DNA of 64,000 nucleotides from Glycine soja (lineage: Eukaryota; Streptophyta; Magnoliopsida; Fabales; Fabaceae): NCBI RefSeq assembly GCF_004193775.1, contig NC_041012.1, forward strand, positions 9,445,223-9,509,222, given 5' to 3'. Below are positions 1 through 10,795 of the stretch, piece after piece. A program made the position numbers and the translations under genes. Under the pieces are notes generated by a model. It did not search any database, was not told the origin of the DNA, and saw only the letters and a program-made list of their open reading frames with translations. Each line of letters begins with the position of its first letter. Position 1 is the stretch's first letter.

Positions 1-122
1 TGGTGGACAATGCAAGTTCTCTTGAATGAAAAAATATATATAAACAAAAGGGTTTCAGAACCACCACCAGCTTTCTCAAATCTTTCGAGTAAATTAAAAT
101 CTCATTAGTTAACTAGCTAGTC

Positions 123-489
123 TGATAGGGGGAAGATCTAATTAGCTGGTTTCGAGGACCAGGGCCTCCATAGAAAGAAGGGGAGAAGGAATAAGGCAAG
201 GAAAATATATTCTCATTCATGATTCTGATTTTATTTACATACTTATTTATACTATCCTCTGCTAACAGAATTCTTATCTTTTTGGTGCAAGAGGAATATC
301 ACAGAATCAATTCCGTTAAGCTTGTCCCCTGCTCTAACGGCACTATCCCACTAATCCCTTTTCTACCCTTACGCATAATCTTGAAGGTAAGCTGGCCTCA
401 TTACTCTCCTTTTGGGTTTTTCCATATTCTGCACCTCTGCTGAATGTTCTCTTTGTACCCCTGCTCTGTGATCTGTGTTTTCCCTATCA
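123..489 (-). repeat. 3' LTR of the gypsy element
   Basis: 367 bp, ends TGATAGGG...CCCTATCA on the plus strand, preceded by the TSD TAGTC at 118-122. The polyprotein frame runs about 120 nt into this LTR and stops at 369-371, so the last 40 or so residues of the protein are LTR-encoded. Confidence 0.93.
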
Positions 490-3400
490 TCCCGCGGCCC
501 TTGGGAAATCACCTTGTCCTCAAGGTGATAGTCATTAAGCAAAGCAGACCAATCCTCCCAAGACGTATCATCTGGGGATAAGCCATGCCATTGAACCAAG
601 ACTTCCCAAGCTTTTGAAGGGGTTCTGCGATAATCCACAATTGCTGCCGGAGTGATAAGGGGTTGATCATTATGAAATTGAGCAGGTAGAGGCGCGAAGG
701 AAGTGGTGTCCAAATGACCATGAAACGGTTTGAGTAGAGAGCAATGGAAGACATCATGAATCTTCGTATCCGGGGGAAGCTGCAGTCGATAAGCCACTTT
801 GCCGATGGCTTCAGTAATCTTGAATGGGCCATAGTACCTTCTTGCTAGTTTCCCCGCAGAGCTCTGAGGACCTTTAGCTGATGTTTGTCTGTGGGGTCGC
901 AATTTAAGCCAAACCCAGTCACCCAAATTGTAGCATACGTCGCGCCGATGACGGTCAGCCTGTTCCTTCATGCGACTTTGGGCTTTCAAAAGCTTCCGGC
1001 GGACCAATTGGAAAGTTTCATCACGATCTTGTAACAAGGAATCCACAGCATCCACAGCAGAGGTCCCAGCAATGTACTCAAGGAAATTGAATGGTTTCCT
1101 TCCGAAGGTGAGCTCATAAGGAGTTGTCCCGGTGGCTGAGTTCCAAGACGTATTATGTGACCATTCCGCCCAAGGAAGGTATTTACCCCAAGTGTGGGGT
1201 CGCCGGTGAACAAAGCTTCTCAAATATTGTTCAATAATCCTATTGAGTACCTCGGTTTGGCCATCACTTTGGGGGTGATAGGCGGTGCTCATGCGGAGTT
1301 GGGTACCACTGCGCCGGAAGAGCTCCTTCCAGAATCTACTGATAAAGAGAGGGTCTCGATCCGATACAAGGCTTCGAGGAACACCGTGAAGCTTGACCAC
1401 GATGTCGACAAATAACGAGGCCACTGTCAATGCTGTGTGAGCTGTGGGAAGCGTACCCAGATGAACTCCCTTCGAGAACCTATCCACGACGACAAGAATG
1501 ACGGTGTGTCCATGGTATGCCGGCAAACCCGTAATGAAATCGAGAGAAAGGTCCTCCCATGGCCGGAAAGGAACCGGAAGAGGACACAACAATCCGGCCA
1601 GGCGCTTAGTCTCGTATTTGGTGCACTGACATTCTGCACAATTGGTCACGAAGTGTGCGACATCCTCCCGGAGCTTAGGCCAAGAAAAATTCTCCAAGAC
1701 CCGAGCAACTGTTTTCGCGATTCCGGCGTGACCCCCTGTGGGTGTGGAATGGTATTCGGCAATTAAAGTGGGGATCAAGTGAAATCCCTCTGGGAGCCAG
1801 ATACGCCCCTTATGGAGAATCAAATTACTCGAGATAGAGAATGCAGGGTGATTGGAGGGTTGCTCCATGATATCTTGGCGCTTTCGGACATAATCAGGCT
1901 GGGTCTGTAATTGCTGCTGAAGTTCCTCGAAGAATGTCAGACAAGGAACGGATAACACCCAAAGAGAAGCAGTGGTTTCCGGCAATCGGGAGAGAGCATC
2001 GGCGGCCTGATTATGAGCACCGGCCCGGTATTGGATTTCATAATCATACCCAAGCAACCGAGCCAAGTAGGTATGCTGCTCCGGGGTCTGGATTACCTGT
2101 GTGAGCAATTCCTTCAGACTTCTGTGGTCAGTGACGATGATGAAGTGATGTCCGAGGAGATATTGACGCCATTTCTTAATGGCTGCCGTGATAGCAAACA
2201 ATTCACGGACATATGTTGATGACCGGAGGAGCTTGGCGCTAAATGGTTTACTGAAGTAGGCAATGGGGTGTCCCTGCTGCGAAAGGACGGCGCCCATGCC
2301 AACCCCGTAGGCGTCTGTCTCCACCGTGAAGGGCAGGGTAAAGTCCGGCAGGGCCAAGACCGGAGCCGATGATAACGCGTGTTTGAGACGATCAAAAGCA
2401 GTTTGAGTATCCGCCGTCCATCGGAGTGCATCACTAGTGGTTGCCTTAACCAAAGGGGACGCAATGGTTGCGTAGCCTTTGATGAACCGGCGGTAGAAGT
2501 CGGCAAGGCCTAAGAAACTCTTCAAGGTCTTTACCGTTCTTGGAGTCGGCCACTGCTGGATAGCATCGACCTTTGACGGCAATGGTTCAACTCCCCGGTG
2601 GGAAACCAGGTGACCTAGGTATTCGACCTGTTCCTGGGCAAAAGAGCACTTCGAAAGTTTCAGTGTGAATTGATGATGAAGGAGTACCTGAAAGGTGAGC
2701 TCGAGGTGGTGCACATGGACATCCAAGGAGTTGTTGTATATCAAAATGTCATCGAAGAAGACAATGAGGAATTGGCGGAGGTATGGCCGGAAAATAGCAT
2801 TCATGGTGGCCTGAAATGATGAGGGGGCGTTGCACAACCCGAATGGCATTACCTTGAATTCGTAATGGCCATGATGGGTGCGGAAAACAGTCTTAGGGAT
2901 ATCGGGAGGGTGCATGCGTATCTGATGGTAGCCCTGGAGCAAATCAAGCTTAGAGAAATACCTTGCGCCACCCAATTCATCGAGTAACTCATCGATCGTC
3001 GGAATTGGGAACCGGTCTCTCACGGTCAACGCATTCAGTGCCCTGTAATCGACGCAGAACCTCCATGAACCATCCTGCTTCTTAACCAACAAAACAGGAG
3101 AGGAAAAGGGGCTAGAGCTGGGCTGAATAAGGCCCTTTTGCAACATTGAATCCACCTGAGACTCAATCTCCTGTTTTTGGTAATGGGGATAACGGTATGG
3201 GCGGACATTGACCGGAGGTGCTTGGGGAAGGAGATGTATGTGGTGGTCGGTGTCACGGGTTGGGGGTAGTGTGTTCGGAGGGTGGAACAGGGTATCGTAT
3301 TTGGTCAATAAAGTAAGGATACTTGGAGGCAAGTCCTGCGTGGAGGTGTCAACATTGGGTAAGAGGGTGATATGGTAATAGAGCCCATCCCTGTTCTTAC

Positions 3401-4874
3401 GACTCAGTCTGCGAAATTGTAACGAAGAAAGTGAACTCAGGGCAGCATCCATGTCCCCCTGTAAGTGAATCAAGTTGCCTTCATAGAAGAATTGCATTGT
3501 CAGGTGATTGTAATCGGTGAGCACTGGGCCCAAAGATTTGAGCCAGTGCACTCCAAGGACAACATTTGCACCCGAGATTGGTAGTACATAAAGGTCAACG
3601 TGAAATGTGGTGGTCTGAATAGTAATAGGGACAGCGGAGCACAACGAATTGCATTCTAATTGTTGGCCATTGCCAACCATGACACGGAGGGGTGACGTAG
3701 ACATGGGACGCAGGCCCAATTGGGAGACCAATTGCAGTTGGATGAAGTTATGCGTGCTTCCTCCGTCCACCAGGAGCACGACGTCACGGTCGGAAATGGT
3801 GGCTACGAAACGGAGCGTTTCAGGGGCTAAGTGGCCCGCTAAGGAGTTTAAACTGAGTTGGGCCGGGTACGGGTCATGGGTATCGGGCGGGTCAGGAGCG
3901 GGTTCGGGTATGTGGTCCAATGGCTCTATAAGAGGTGGGTTAGGGTTATCCTCCTCTTCAGCTAGCAACAGGAATACCCGAGAGGCGCAGCGGTGCCCCC
4001 AGTGGTACTTCTCGTCGCAGCTGAAGCAGAGCCCTCGCTCACGGCGAGAGGCTATCTCGTCGGAGGTGAGGCGCTTGAAGGGTGGCGGTGGGGGTGGGGG
4101 TCGAGGGGAAGGCGTGAGAAGAGGGGGAAGAGGGTTAGGGCGAAGTGAAATGGGGTTCGAGGGAGAAGGTGGCGGAGGGCGAGGGCGGTGGGGAGGGGGT
4201 GGCGGTGGGGGTCTGTGGTCGATGAGTTTTTCCTCCTGCAGGCGGGCGAGGCCGGCGGCCTGAGAGAGGGTCAGGGGCTGGTGCGCTTGCACCTCGCGGC
4301 GGATTTCCGGAAGGAGGCCGGAGATGAAGCAGCTGAGGAGTACCGCTGGAGGAATGCCGGAAACACGATTCGAAAGATCCTCGAACTCCGCCTGGTAAGC
4401 AGCTACTGTCCCTTTCTGCATGAGTTTGCACAGCGCCCCTGTGGGGTCTTCGTACTGCGAAGGGGCAAACCGGGATTGCAAAGCCTGGAGAAACACAGGC
4501 CAAGATGTGAGGTGACCATTGCTGGTCATCCATTGAAACCAAGAGAGTGCGCGGCCCTCCATATAGAACGATGCAATCGTTAAACGCTCGTACTCGGGGG
4601 TGCCGTGGTACTCGAAGAATTGGTTTATTTTAAAAATCCAGCCCAAAGGATCTGTACCATCGAACCGTGGTACGTCTAATTTCATTCTATGGTGGGTTAC
4701 AGGAGCAGGGAATTGACGAGGCAAAGGTGAGGAGAAGGACGGGGCGAGTGGTATCAAAGGGGAAACGTGATGTATGAGATCGTCAATTTTGCTGGTGAGG
4801 GATAATTGTTGGTGGGTGAGGCGGACGAGAAGCTCTTCCAATTTGTCGGCGGAAGAAGGAGGTGGTTCGGTCAT
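369..4874 (-). CDS. Gag-Pol polyprotein with chromodomain (Ty3/gypsy)
   Basis: Single intact frame of 1501 residues. Gag spans about 60-215. A very proline-rich stretch covers 222-266. A CCHC zinc knuckle follows with C283, C286, H291 and C296. The protease core has D370-G-G, where Gly replaces the usual Ser/Thr of D-S/T-G; this is seen in some plant gypsy elements. Reverse transcriptase covers about 555-740 with FCVDYRALN and the catalytic FFDD at 706-709. RNase H covers about 845-965 (D853, TDHRSL). Integrase has an HHCC zinc finger (H1042, H1049, C1079, C1082) and a core beginning LSLDFITGLP (D1112). A chromodomain lies near 1425-1480 (WEVLVQWHGLSPDDTSWED); in this family it directs integration to marked chromatin. 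The ATG at 4874 is the first after the primer-binding site. Confidence 0.95.
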   Translation of the reverse strand: MTEPPPSSADKLEELLVRLTHQQLSLTSKIDDLIHHVSPLIPLAPSFSSPLPRQFPAPVTHHRMKLDVPRFDGTDPLGWIFKINQFFEYHGTPEYERLTIASFYMEGRALSWFQWMTSNGHLTSWPVFLQALQSRFAPSQYEDPTGALCKLMQKGTVAAYQAEFEDLSNRVSGIPPAVLLSCFISGLLPEIRREVQAHQPLTLSQAAGLARLQEEKLIDHRPPPPPPPHRPRPPPPSPSNPISLRPNPLPPLLTPSPRPPPPPPPFKRLTSDEIASRRERGLCFSCDEKYHWGHRCASRVFLLLAEEEDNPNPPLIEPLDHIPEPAPDPPDTHDPYPAQLSLNSLAGHLAPETLRFVATISDRDVVLLVDGGSTHNFIQLQLVSQLGLRPMSTSPLRVMVGNGQQLECNSLCSAVPITIQTTTFHVDLYVLPISGANVVLGVHWLKSLGPVLTDYNHLTMQFFYEGNLIHLQGDMDAALSSLSSLQFRRLSRKNRDGLYYHITLLPNVDTSTQDLPPSILTLLTKYDTLFHPPNTLPPTRDTDHHIHLLPQAPPVNVRPYRYPHYQKQEIESQVDSMLQKGLIQPSSSPFSSPVLLVKKQDGSWRFCVDYRALNALTVRDRFPIPTIDELLDELGGARYFSKLDLLQGYHQIRMHPPDIPKTVFRTHHGHYEFKVMPFGLCNAPSSFQATMNAIFRPYLRQFLIVFFDDILIYNNSLDVHVHHLELTFQVLLHHQFTLKLSKCSFAQEQVEYLGHLVSHRGVEPLPSKVDAIQQWPTPRTVKTLKSFLGLADFYRRFIKGYATIASPLVKATTSDALRWTADTQTAFDRLKHALSSAPVLALPDFTLPFTVETDAYGVGMGAVLSQQGHPIAYFSKPFSAKLLRSSTYVRELFAITAAIKKWRQYLLGHHFIIVTDHRSLKELLTQVIQTPEQHTYLARLLGYDYEIQYRAGAHNQAADALSRLPETTASLWVLSVPCLTFFEELQQQLQTQPDYVRKRQDIMEQPSNHPAFSISSNLILHKGRIWLPEGFHLIPTLIAEYHSTPTGGHAGIAKTVARVLENFSWPKLREDVAHFVTNCAECQCTKYETKRLAGLLCPLPVPFRPWEDLSLDFITGLPAYHGHTVILVVVDRFSKGVHLGTLPTAHTALTVASLFVDIVVKLHGVPRSLVSDRDPLFISRFWKELFRRSGTQLRMSTAYHPQSDGQTEVLNRIIEQYLRSFVHRRPHTWGKYLPWAEWSHNTSWNSATGTTPYELTFGRKPFNFLEYIAGTSAVDAVDSLLQDRDETFQLVRRKLLKAQSRMKEQADRHRRDVCYNLGDWVWLKLRPHRQTSAKGPQSSAGKLARRYYGPFKITEAIGKVAYRLQLPPDTKIHDVFHCSLLKPFHGHLDTTSFAPLPAQFHNDQPLITPAAIVDYRRTPSKAWEVLVQWHGLSPDDTSWEDWSALLNDYHLEDKVISQGPRDDRENTDHRAGVQREHSAEVQNMEKPKRRVMRPAYLQDYA
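490..503 (-). other. Candidate polypurine tract, gypsy element
   Basis: Immediately 5' of the 3' LTR the minus strand reads AAGGGCCGCGGGA. This is a G-rich plus-strand primer site in the expected position, although it contains two pyrimidine interruptions. Confidence 0.55.
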
Positions 4875-4880
4875 GGTGAA

Positions 4881-4896
4881 GGAACGAGAGCACCAA
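4881..4896 (-). other. Candidate primer-binding site, gypsy element
   Basis: Directly inside the 5' LTR the minus strand reads TTGGTGCTCTCGTTCC. The TGG start fits pairing with a tRNA CCA end, but the rest does not match the usual plant initiator-Met site (TGGTATCAGAGC). I could not assign the tRNA. Only about 22 nt separate the LTR from the polyprotein ATG. Confidence 0.55.
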
Positions 4897-5263
4897 TGTT
4901 AGGGGGAAGATCTAATTAGCTGGTTTCGAGGACCAGGGCCTCCATAGAAGGAAGGGGAGAAGGAATAAGGCAAGGAAAATATATTCTCATTCATGATTCT
5001 GATTTTATTTACATACTTATTTATACTATCCTCTGCTAACAGAATTCTTATCTTTTTGGTGCAAGAGGAATATCACAGAATCAATTCCGTTAAGCTTGTC
5101 CCCTGCTCTAACGGCACTATCCCACTAATCCCTTTTCTACCCTTAGGCATAATCTTGAAGGTAAGCTGGCCTCATTACTCTCCTTTTGGGCTTTTCCATA
5201 TTCTGCACCTCTGCTGAATGTTCTCTTTGTACCCCTGCTCTGTGATCTGTGTTTTCCCTATCA
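4897..5263 (-). repeat. 5' LTR of the gypsy element
   Basis: 367 bp. Read on the minus strand it starts TGATAGGG and ends CCCTAACA, so it has TG...CA termini. It is followed on the minus strand by the primer-binding site and the polyprotein start codon. It differs from the 3' LTR by four substitutions. The small ORF visible on its plus strand is only the antisense of the polyprotein tail that the 3' LTR encodes. Confidence 0.93.
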
Positions 5264-5268
5264 TAGTC

Positions 5269-8027
5269 TTTTTAAACAAAAGGGTTTCACTGTTTCAGAA
5301 GCAGCAGATAGAAGGTTGAAATGGAGAAAAAGTTTTAAGTAAAGCTTTGTGATCCTTTACCACCAAATCATGATCAAGTGATATATACCATATGCATGAT
5401 GCATGAACCCTACATGAGAGAAAACGATCATACCAGCGTATATATGGGGCAGCCACCTCAACTAATTAACAGGAACCGTGAAAATCAATTTGAGCTTTGA
5501 GAGGTGTGGTTGGTGTTTGAAGGTTGGGGACTAGTAGTAGTAGAAGAAAGGGTAGGATTAGGTTGTGGCTTTGGTCATGTGTTGATGGCTTCTGAACATT
5601 TTGAAAAGTGTTGGTGATGGCTTCTATGATGAACTAGCTGTTCACAACAAACACAAATGGATGGTCAATTTCTTTTGTTTTTTTTCCCACAAAACTTCTC
5701 TCGTGATAGTTGTGATTCTTTTCTTTGCTCTTTCTTTTTCTGGAAACTGATTGTGAAATGAAGATGGTGCATGGTGCATGTGCAGTACACTACTAATAGT
5801 TTCAACTCAATGCTTATCATGCTAATTAATCTGACATTTTTATTTGTGTGGTGTGGTCCCTGATCAGTGATCACTAATCACTATTAATGATTTCTAATTA
5901 TAACATGCTATTTTTGAAGTCTAACCACACCTCAAGAATCTTTAATTTCAGTTGCTATCTCATTTCTACTTTTGTAAATCACGTATGACTATGGACAATG
6001 TACCCTAATAAGTAAAGTGGGTCCAATGAAATAAGTACAATTTCACCTTGGTAATTACTAACTCTGATATTTATTTCACAAATTGTTAAAGTAATTAAAA
6101 CTTCAATTTTAATTAACATTGCCTAAAAATACTTAAGTTTCCGACAGGCTTCCCCTTCGTAATCCATCGCAATGAAATATGTTAATTAACAAAGAATAAG
6201 GATTAGCAATGGTATTTAGTAATGAATTTAGTACAAACAAACCCAGAGTAAAAAGCTAACAGACTTTCTGGTCAGTGAACAATTTATGGCAGTTTATCAA
6301 GTTGTAAAGTAATATATCTTCTTTTTTTTTCTTCTTCTTCTTCTGAAGACCGATCATGTTCCATAAAGAGGGTCCAGCACCTAAGATAAAACAAAGAACA
6401 AAATAAACCAAAACAAATCAATTTAAACATACTTATGTGTTATTTTGACACTTTCCTCTTTTCCCACAAAACCAAATGCATATTTATAAATTTATATATT
6501 TCAAGATTCTCTGCAACTGACTCTAGCAAAATTGGAGCTTGCATCATGTTACATCAGTTATTAAAGCCACGACGAGATAAAAAGTAAATGTGAATTAACC
6601 ATATCAAAAATTATTCTTCAAGTGCCTTTATTGTCTTTTCTTGGTCTTTTTTTATTTATTTAGAGAGCAAGTCACAATCGAAACACAGAAGAACCTCTTT
6701 TTCCACTCACACAAAGAAACTACTTGGCTGTTATAATGCATAAGCTTCTATACAAAGGAAGGGTTTCACTTTCACCATCAGAAAACTTGATGGGTACGTT
6801 TACCTTCCCCTGTTTGTGACATTTATATATTTATTTTTCATAAGAAAACGTATGCTTTATTTGCTATCCAAAATGCAATGCAATAGAACATGTTTTAAGG
6901 CACTCACTAATTGGCAAGTTGGGTCAAAGCGTGGGTCCCTTGAAAGTGCAGAATCTATTAGGCTGAATTGCTATTTAATGGGATCTCATTTGTTAAAATA
7001 TCAAAAACGTATTTAACAAGGTCATTAAAATGTTTAAGTTGCTTTACTTGTTCTCATTGTCAACATACGAGAGATTATGAGCAATCCCAGCTGATTTTTA
7101 ACTATCTTCAAATGTATTTTTTTAAACTACCTTGAGTTAAATATAGACCCAAATTAATAATATAAAAATTACTTTCCATTAAATCTTTTTTATTCAAATA
7201 AAACCTTGATTAGTTACATTTACAAACTTAATCCGTACTTGATTAATAAAAAAATACACTTCAAAGTGCCAACATGCCGAGAATAATATAAAAATTACTT
7301 TCCATTAAATCTTTTTTATTCAAATAAAACCTTGGTTAGTTACATTTACAAACTTAATCCGTACTTGATTAATAAAAAAATACACTTCAAAGTGCCAACA
7401 TGCCGATAAATTGATTTAAAAAAATAACTCCGAAAACCAATTACTTCTTTTGCATCCCAGAGAATGGAATTTCTACTGTTATAAAACATTATATAGTAGA
7501 GTGGCATTCGCTTGCATGAATTGAAAGAATTATGGTAACCAAAATTACACAATTGATGGCCTTTAAAGATAATGTTACAGTAATTTAATTTTGTGATGAA
7601 AAATAAAAAAGTAAAAGAGCCTATTGTTATTGTCGCCTAATATCCATGTATCCATCCATCCATATCATAGAAAAGATGAACATGAAAGGGAATTATTAGA
7701 CACAGCTTACTAGTTACTTCCAGCAATCAACAAAAACCGTGAACCGAGTTGTCAGGCAGAAGAAGCTATATAATTTATCTTCAAACAGAAAAAAAAAAAA
7801 AAATTAAAACCAAGATACACAATAGGACAAGCATTGACTCGGTTCCTAATCAGCTAGATTGAACAATCTATTTACAACCCAAGTCAAAAGGGAAAGAAAA
7901 GGTATAAAAACTATAACTATGTTCCACTCAAGTCACCCTGAAATTTTGGACAGAAAAAGCATCTAAGTTCCACACAGAAGCAAGGGGTTATTTTGATACA
8001 GTTGAGCTATCGAGAATGAACCTGCTG
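5269..8027. other. Spacer, no gene recognised
   Basis: AT-rich DNA between the gypsy element and the first B3 gene. The small ORFs lack recognisable domains. The only structure I can support is the 126 bp tandem duplication at 7156-7407. The final 100 or so bases before 8028 are probably 3' UTR of the B3 gene. Confidence 0.6.
7156..7407. repeat. 126 bp tandem direct duplication
   Basis: Copy 1 is 7156-7281 and copy 2 is 7282-7407, with a period of exactly 126. I see one substitution between them (CCTTGATTAG against CCTTGGTTAG). Near identity implies a recent local duplication. It does not look coding. Confidence 0.9.
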
Positions 8028-10795
8028 CTAATTTCTAACCATTTTAGTTGAAGTGAGGTGTTGCTGCAAGGGAGTGCTTAACAGTTTAGCTGAGGTCATG
8101 TTTTGGTTATGCTGCAAAGGAGGGCTCAACAGTCCCACATCCTCGGTAACATGAAAGATGGTAACTTGCAGCACTACTTCTTTCATTCTAAGCAGCTCAA
8201 ACACACAGACATCACCTTCCCCTAAATTGTTCTCTAATGAAAATTCAAACCACCCCTGGCTTAACTTGGCTCTACCTCCTTTATAAAGGCAGCGAACCGG
8301 CCACTGTCTACCATTAGAGATCTGAAGTTTAATAAACCCTGAAACTCCATTCAAATGCTTCTCTGCAAAGCATGATGGCAGATACTGGAAAAAATAAAAA
8401 GATGAGTTTATATAGTATGCAAGATCAACTATTAAGCAAGAATGAAAAGGTATATATATAATGTTGAATTCAAGGGCTCACCATTATGCATCCCCTATAT
8501 AAATATGAGGGCCGCAGGACAACTCGACAGAAAGGATTAGATGGTTCAAATGCTTTTGCTTCGTTGATGACCCTCTCTCTTTCTTCAGCTGTCACAGTTC
8601 TTTTTCTTGCAGAAGCACTTTCATAAAATCTAAAGCGCATTTCTACCTCCTCTTCGTGCCCAGCAGAGGGTTCCTGGCCATCTGCACTTTCACAAATTGT
8701 ATTGTATTGATCATAAAATTCAATTTTAGATAATGAGATTATAGAAAGAAAACCAAGTCAAAAGATACTGCTAAGACCTGATTTTCGCTTCTTTCTTGTA
8801 GTTTTTTTCATCCTTTCCTCGATGGAAGCACGCAATTTCAATTCTTCAGTAGATCTTTTAAACTCGACTGCATTAAACTGAAGTCCTATGTCTCTGGTCA
8901 ATCGATTATCTAGTGAATTGGCACTTCTTGAAGAATGGGCATTACCACCTTCTCCCCAGTTTATGCTATTAAGTTTAGATCCATTGAACAGATTCTGCAA
9001 TGCTGGAGGTGTATTATAACTCTTTCCGGGCATCATTTTATCTACTGATCCAGCAAGAGCTTGATTTTGCAATGAACTGGGTGAAAGGTGGGAGGGTGAT
9101 GAATCCGAGATTTCAATGGAATCTTCACCTTCCATTTCTTCAAAAAATTTAAGACAATTTGTGAAGTGAAGCCCTTCATTACTGCTTCGTGTGACTGATT
9201 GATAGTTTATCTCAGAAGTAGCCAAATTAAAAATATGGACATTGAAAGATGACTTTCCTTCGTATCTGAATACCAACAAGTATCCAACACCAATGGAATA
9301 GCGTTGAACAAACTCTTTCCAACCATCAAGGAAACAATACTTGTTGTCTGCTTTTTTCAATCCTACATGCCAGACACTACCATCAGGAACAGAGAGGGTA
9401 ACAATTGGAGAGAGTTCACCCCCATATTTCCTCATAAAATTATCCGGAAGCCTCTGCAATTCATAAGTCAAGTTAGATTCCAAATATTGGTAATTGTTAG
9501 TAATACAAGACTGCAGAAGGAGTATTCCACTATATCAATGTTCTAAACACTAAGAACCAAACTTATCTGATGAAGACAATAGGCAGACTGCGCCCACTTC
9601 CATCACAATAAAATGCCCAATGCCCAATGCCCACGACCAAGTTAGAAGAATAATGTACAGATGATATTGTAAGTAAACATGGTTTGACATGTGTGTAAAA
9701 CTCAATTTCAGATCCAAAACTAGACTAAATCTTGTAAGAAATTCTACTTTTAAGTAAGCCAACTTCAGAATAGTTGGAACTTTTCAATGCAACTAATGAA
9801 GCTCAAATGTCCAACATGGAATTAGACTCAATAAGAATTCTATACATAAATTTTAATATATTTGGGTTGCATGGATATGTGTCATTTCAAGTTTAAGTGC
9901 TTCCTGCATCAGTTCTAATGTATGTTGAGTGATACTTAAAAATCTCCACCAAAACAAAATAACATAGGTATATTAAAATCAGTTTGTATAGGGGAAAACA
10001 CTGTTCCAATGCATGATAACTGTTTCATACTTACTGGAACCTGTGGCAAAAAAATTTGAAAGATCAGATCTCTAAAACCAAGCATTAAATTCATTTGTAT
10101 TTATTAAGCATGCTATTTCTCAGAATTCCCTCTAGTTAAATCCTTATTTCTCATGCTGAAGAACCCCATCAACTCACTAGTCAACCAACAGAGTCTAGCA
10201 ATCTTAAGAAAACAAAATATCTAGCAATTTTACATGAAGTTTTTCACTTAGGAACATAGACAAAACTGAATGGCCTATATGTGGGAGCACACTGTTGAAA
10301 AAAGACACCAAAATTAACCAACCACACTTTTTTGAATTCAAGTCCAGGAGTAATTTCAAGTGAGCTAACACTACTAAGTGTCTCTTCTAAAATCCTAAGA
10401 CCTAGACCCCCAAAAGAAATTCTGATTTTTCTTCAGAACCACTCGACCTGTCTTCAGCAGTAAAAAAATTAAAAGCAGGCCAGTTATGAAATTAACATAA
10501 CAAAGCCCAGGAATTTAAGTTCAGAACTCATACGTCCACTAGAAATAGTCTTTTTTTTTTACTCAAAAAAAATTATTATACGAACCATGTATTTCTCTTC
10601 CCAACCCTAACAGAACCCAGAATCATTATTTACCCCTTTCTTTCACTTTCACTCAAATTTCCCATATACCCAACAAATAACAAAGCCACTCCAAAAAAAG
10701 AAAGGGGGAAGAATGAAAGAAAATTTAGGTACCAGTTGTTGGTTGGGTTGGACAGTGGAGGGTAGAAGAAGCTTGTGGAAAGAAGGGTGCGGCAT
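8028..10795 (-). CDS. REM/VRN1-like transcription factor, two B3 domains
   Basis: Four coding exons fit GT-AG splicing and phase: 10733-10795 (21 codons), 8778-9453, 8482-8681 and 8028-8384, giving 431 residues. The first B3 domain runs from about residue 8 to 100 and contains [16 protein letters not shown] and [21 protein letters not shown] Ser-rich and basic linker follows ([10 protein letters not shown] near 240). The second B3 domain covers about 294-395 ([36 protein letters not shown]). B3 domains bind DNA in the nucleus, and VRN1-type REM proteins are plant developmental regulators; the role of this copy is unknown. The start [14 protein letters not shown] was chosen because the family begins this way and exon 1 is 21 codons, as in the two downstream B3 genes. 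An in-frame ATG lies upstream at 10861. Confidence 0.88.

Larger units (their letters stand above)
123..5263 (-). mobile_element. Ty3/gypsy chromovirus, full length, Reina-like
   Basis: Complete LTR retrotransposon of 5141 bp. The two LTRs (123-489 and 4897-5263) are both 367 bp and differ at 4 positions by my reading. The 5 bp target duplication TAGTC is intact at 118-122 and 5264-5268. The internal region holds one open polyprotein frame with domain order Gag, protease, RT, RNase H, integrase, chromodomain. That order, the small size and the short LTRs fit the Reina-type chromoviruses of plants (clade is inference). About 1% LTR divergence and an unbroken frame point to a recent insertion that could still be mobile. 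It sits between host genes and breaks none that I can see. Confidence 0.95.

Noticed and set aside
219..443. Plus-strand 74-residue ORF repeated at 4993-5217
   Set aside because: It lies within both LTRs and is antisense to the polyprotein tail; no independent coding evidence.
3649..4583. Plus-strand ORFs with Gly-rich translation (3649-4263, 4188-4583)
   Set aside because: They are antisense to the proline-rich Gag region of the gypsy polyprotein, and composition alone keeps them open.
41..5289. 17 bp direct repeat TAAACAAAAGGGTTTCA at 41-57 and 5273-5289, considered as an element boundary
   Set aside because: The TSD TAGTC and exact LTR ends lie inside it, so it is pre-existing local sequence or chance and not the insertion duplication.
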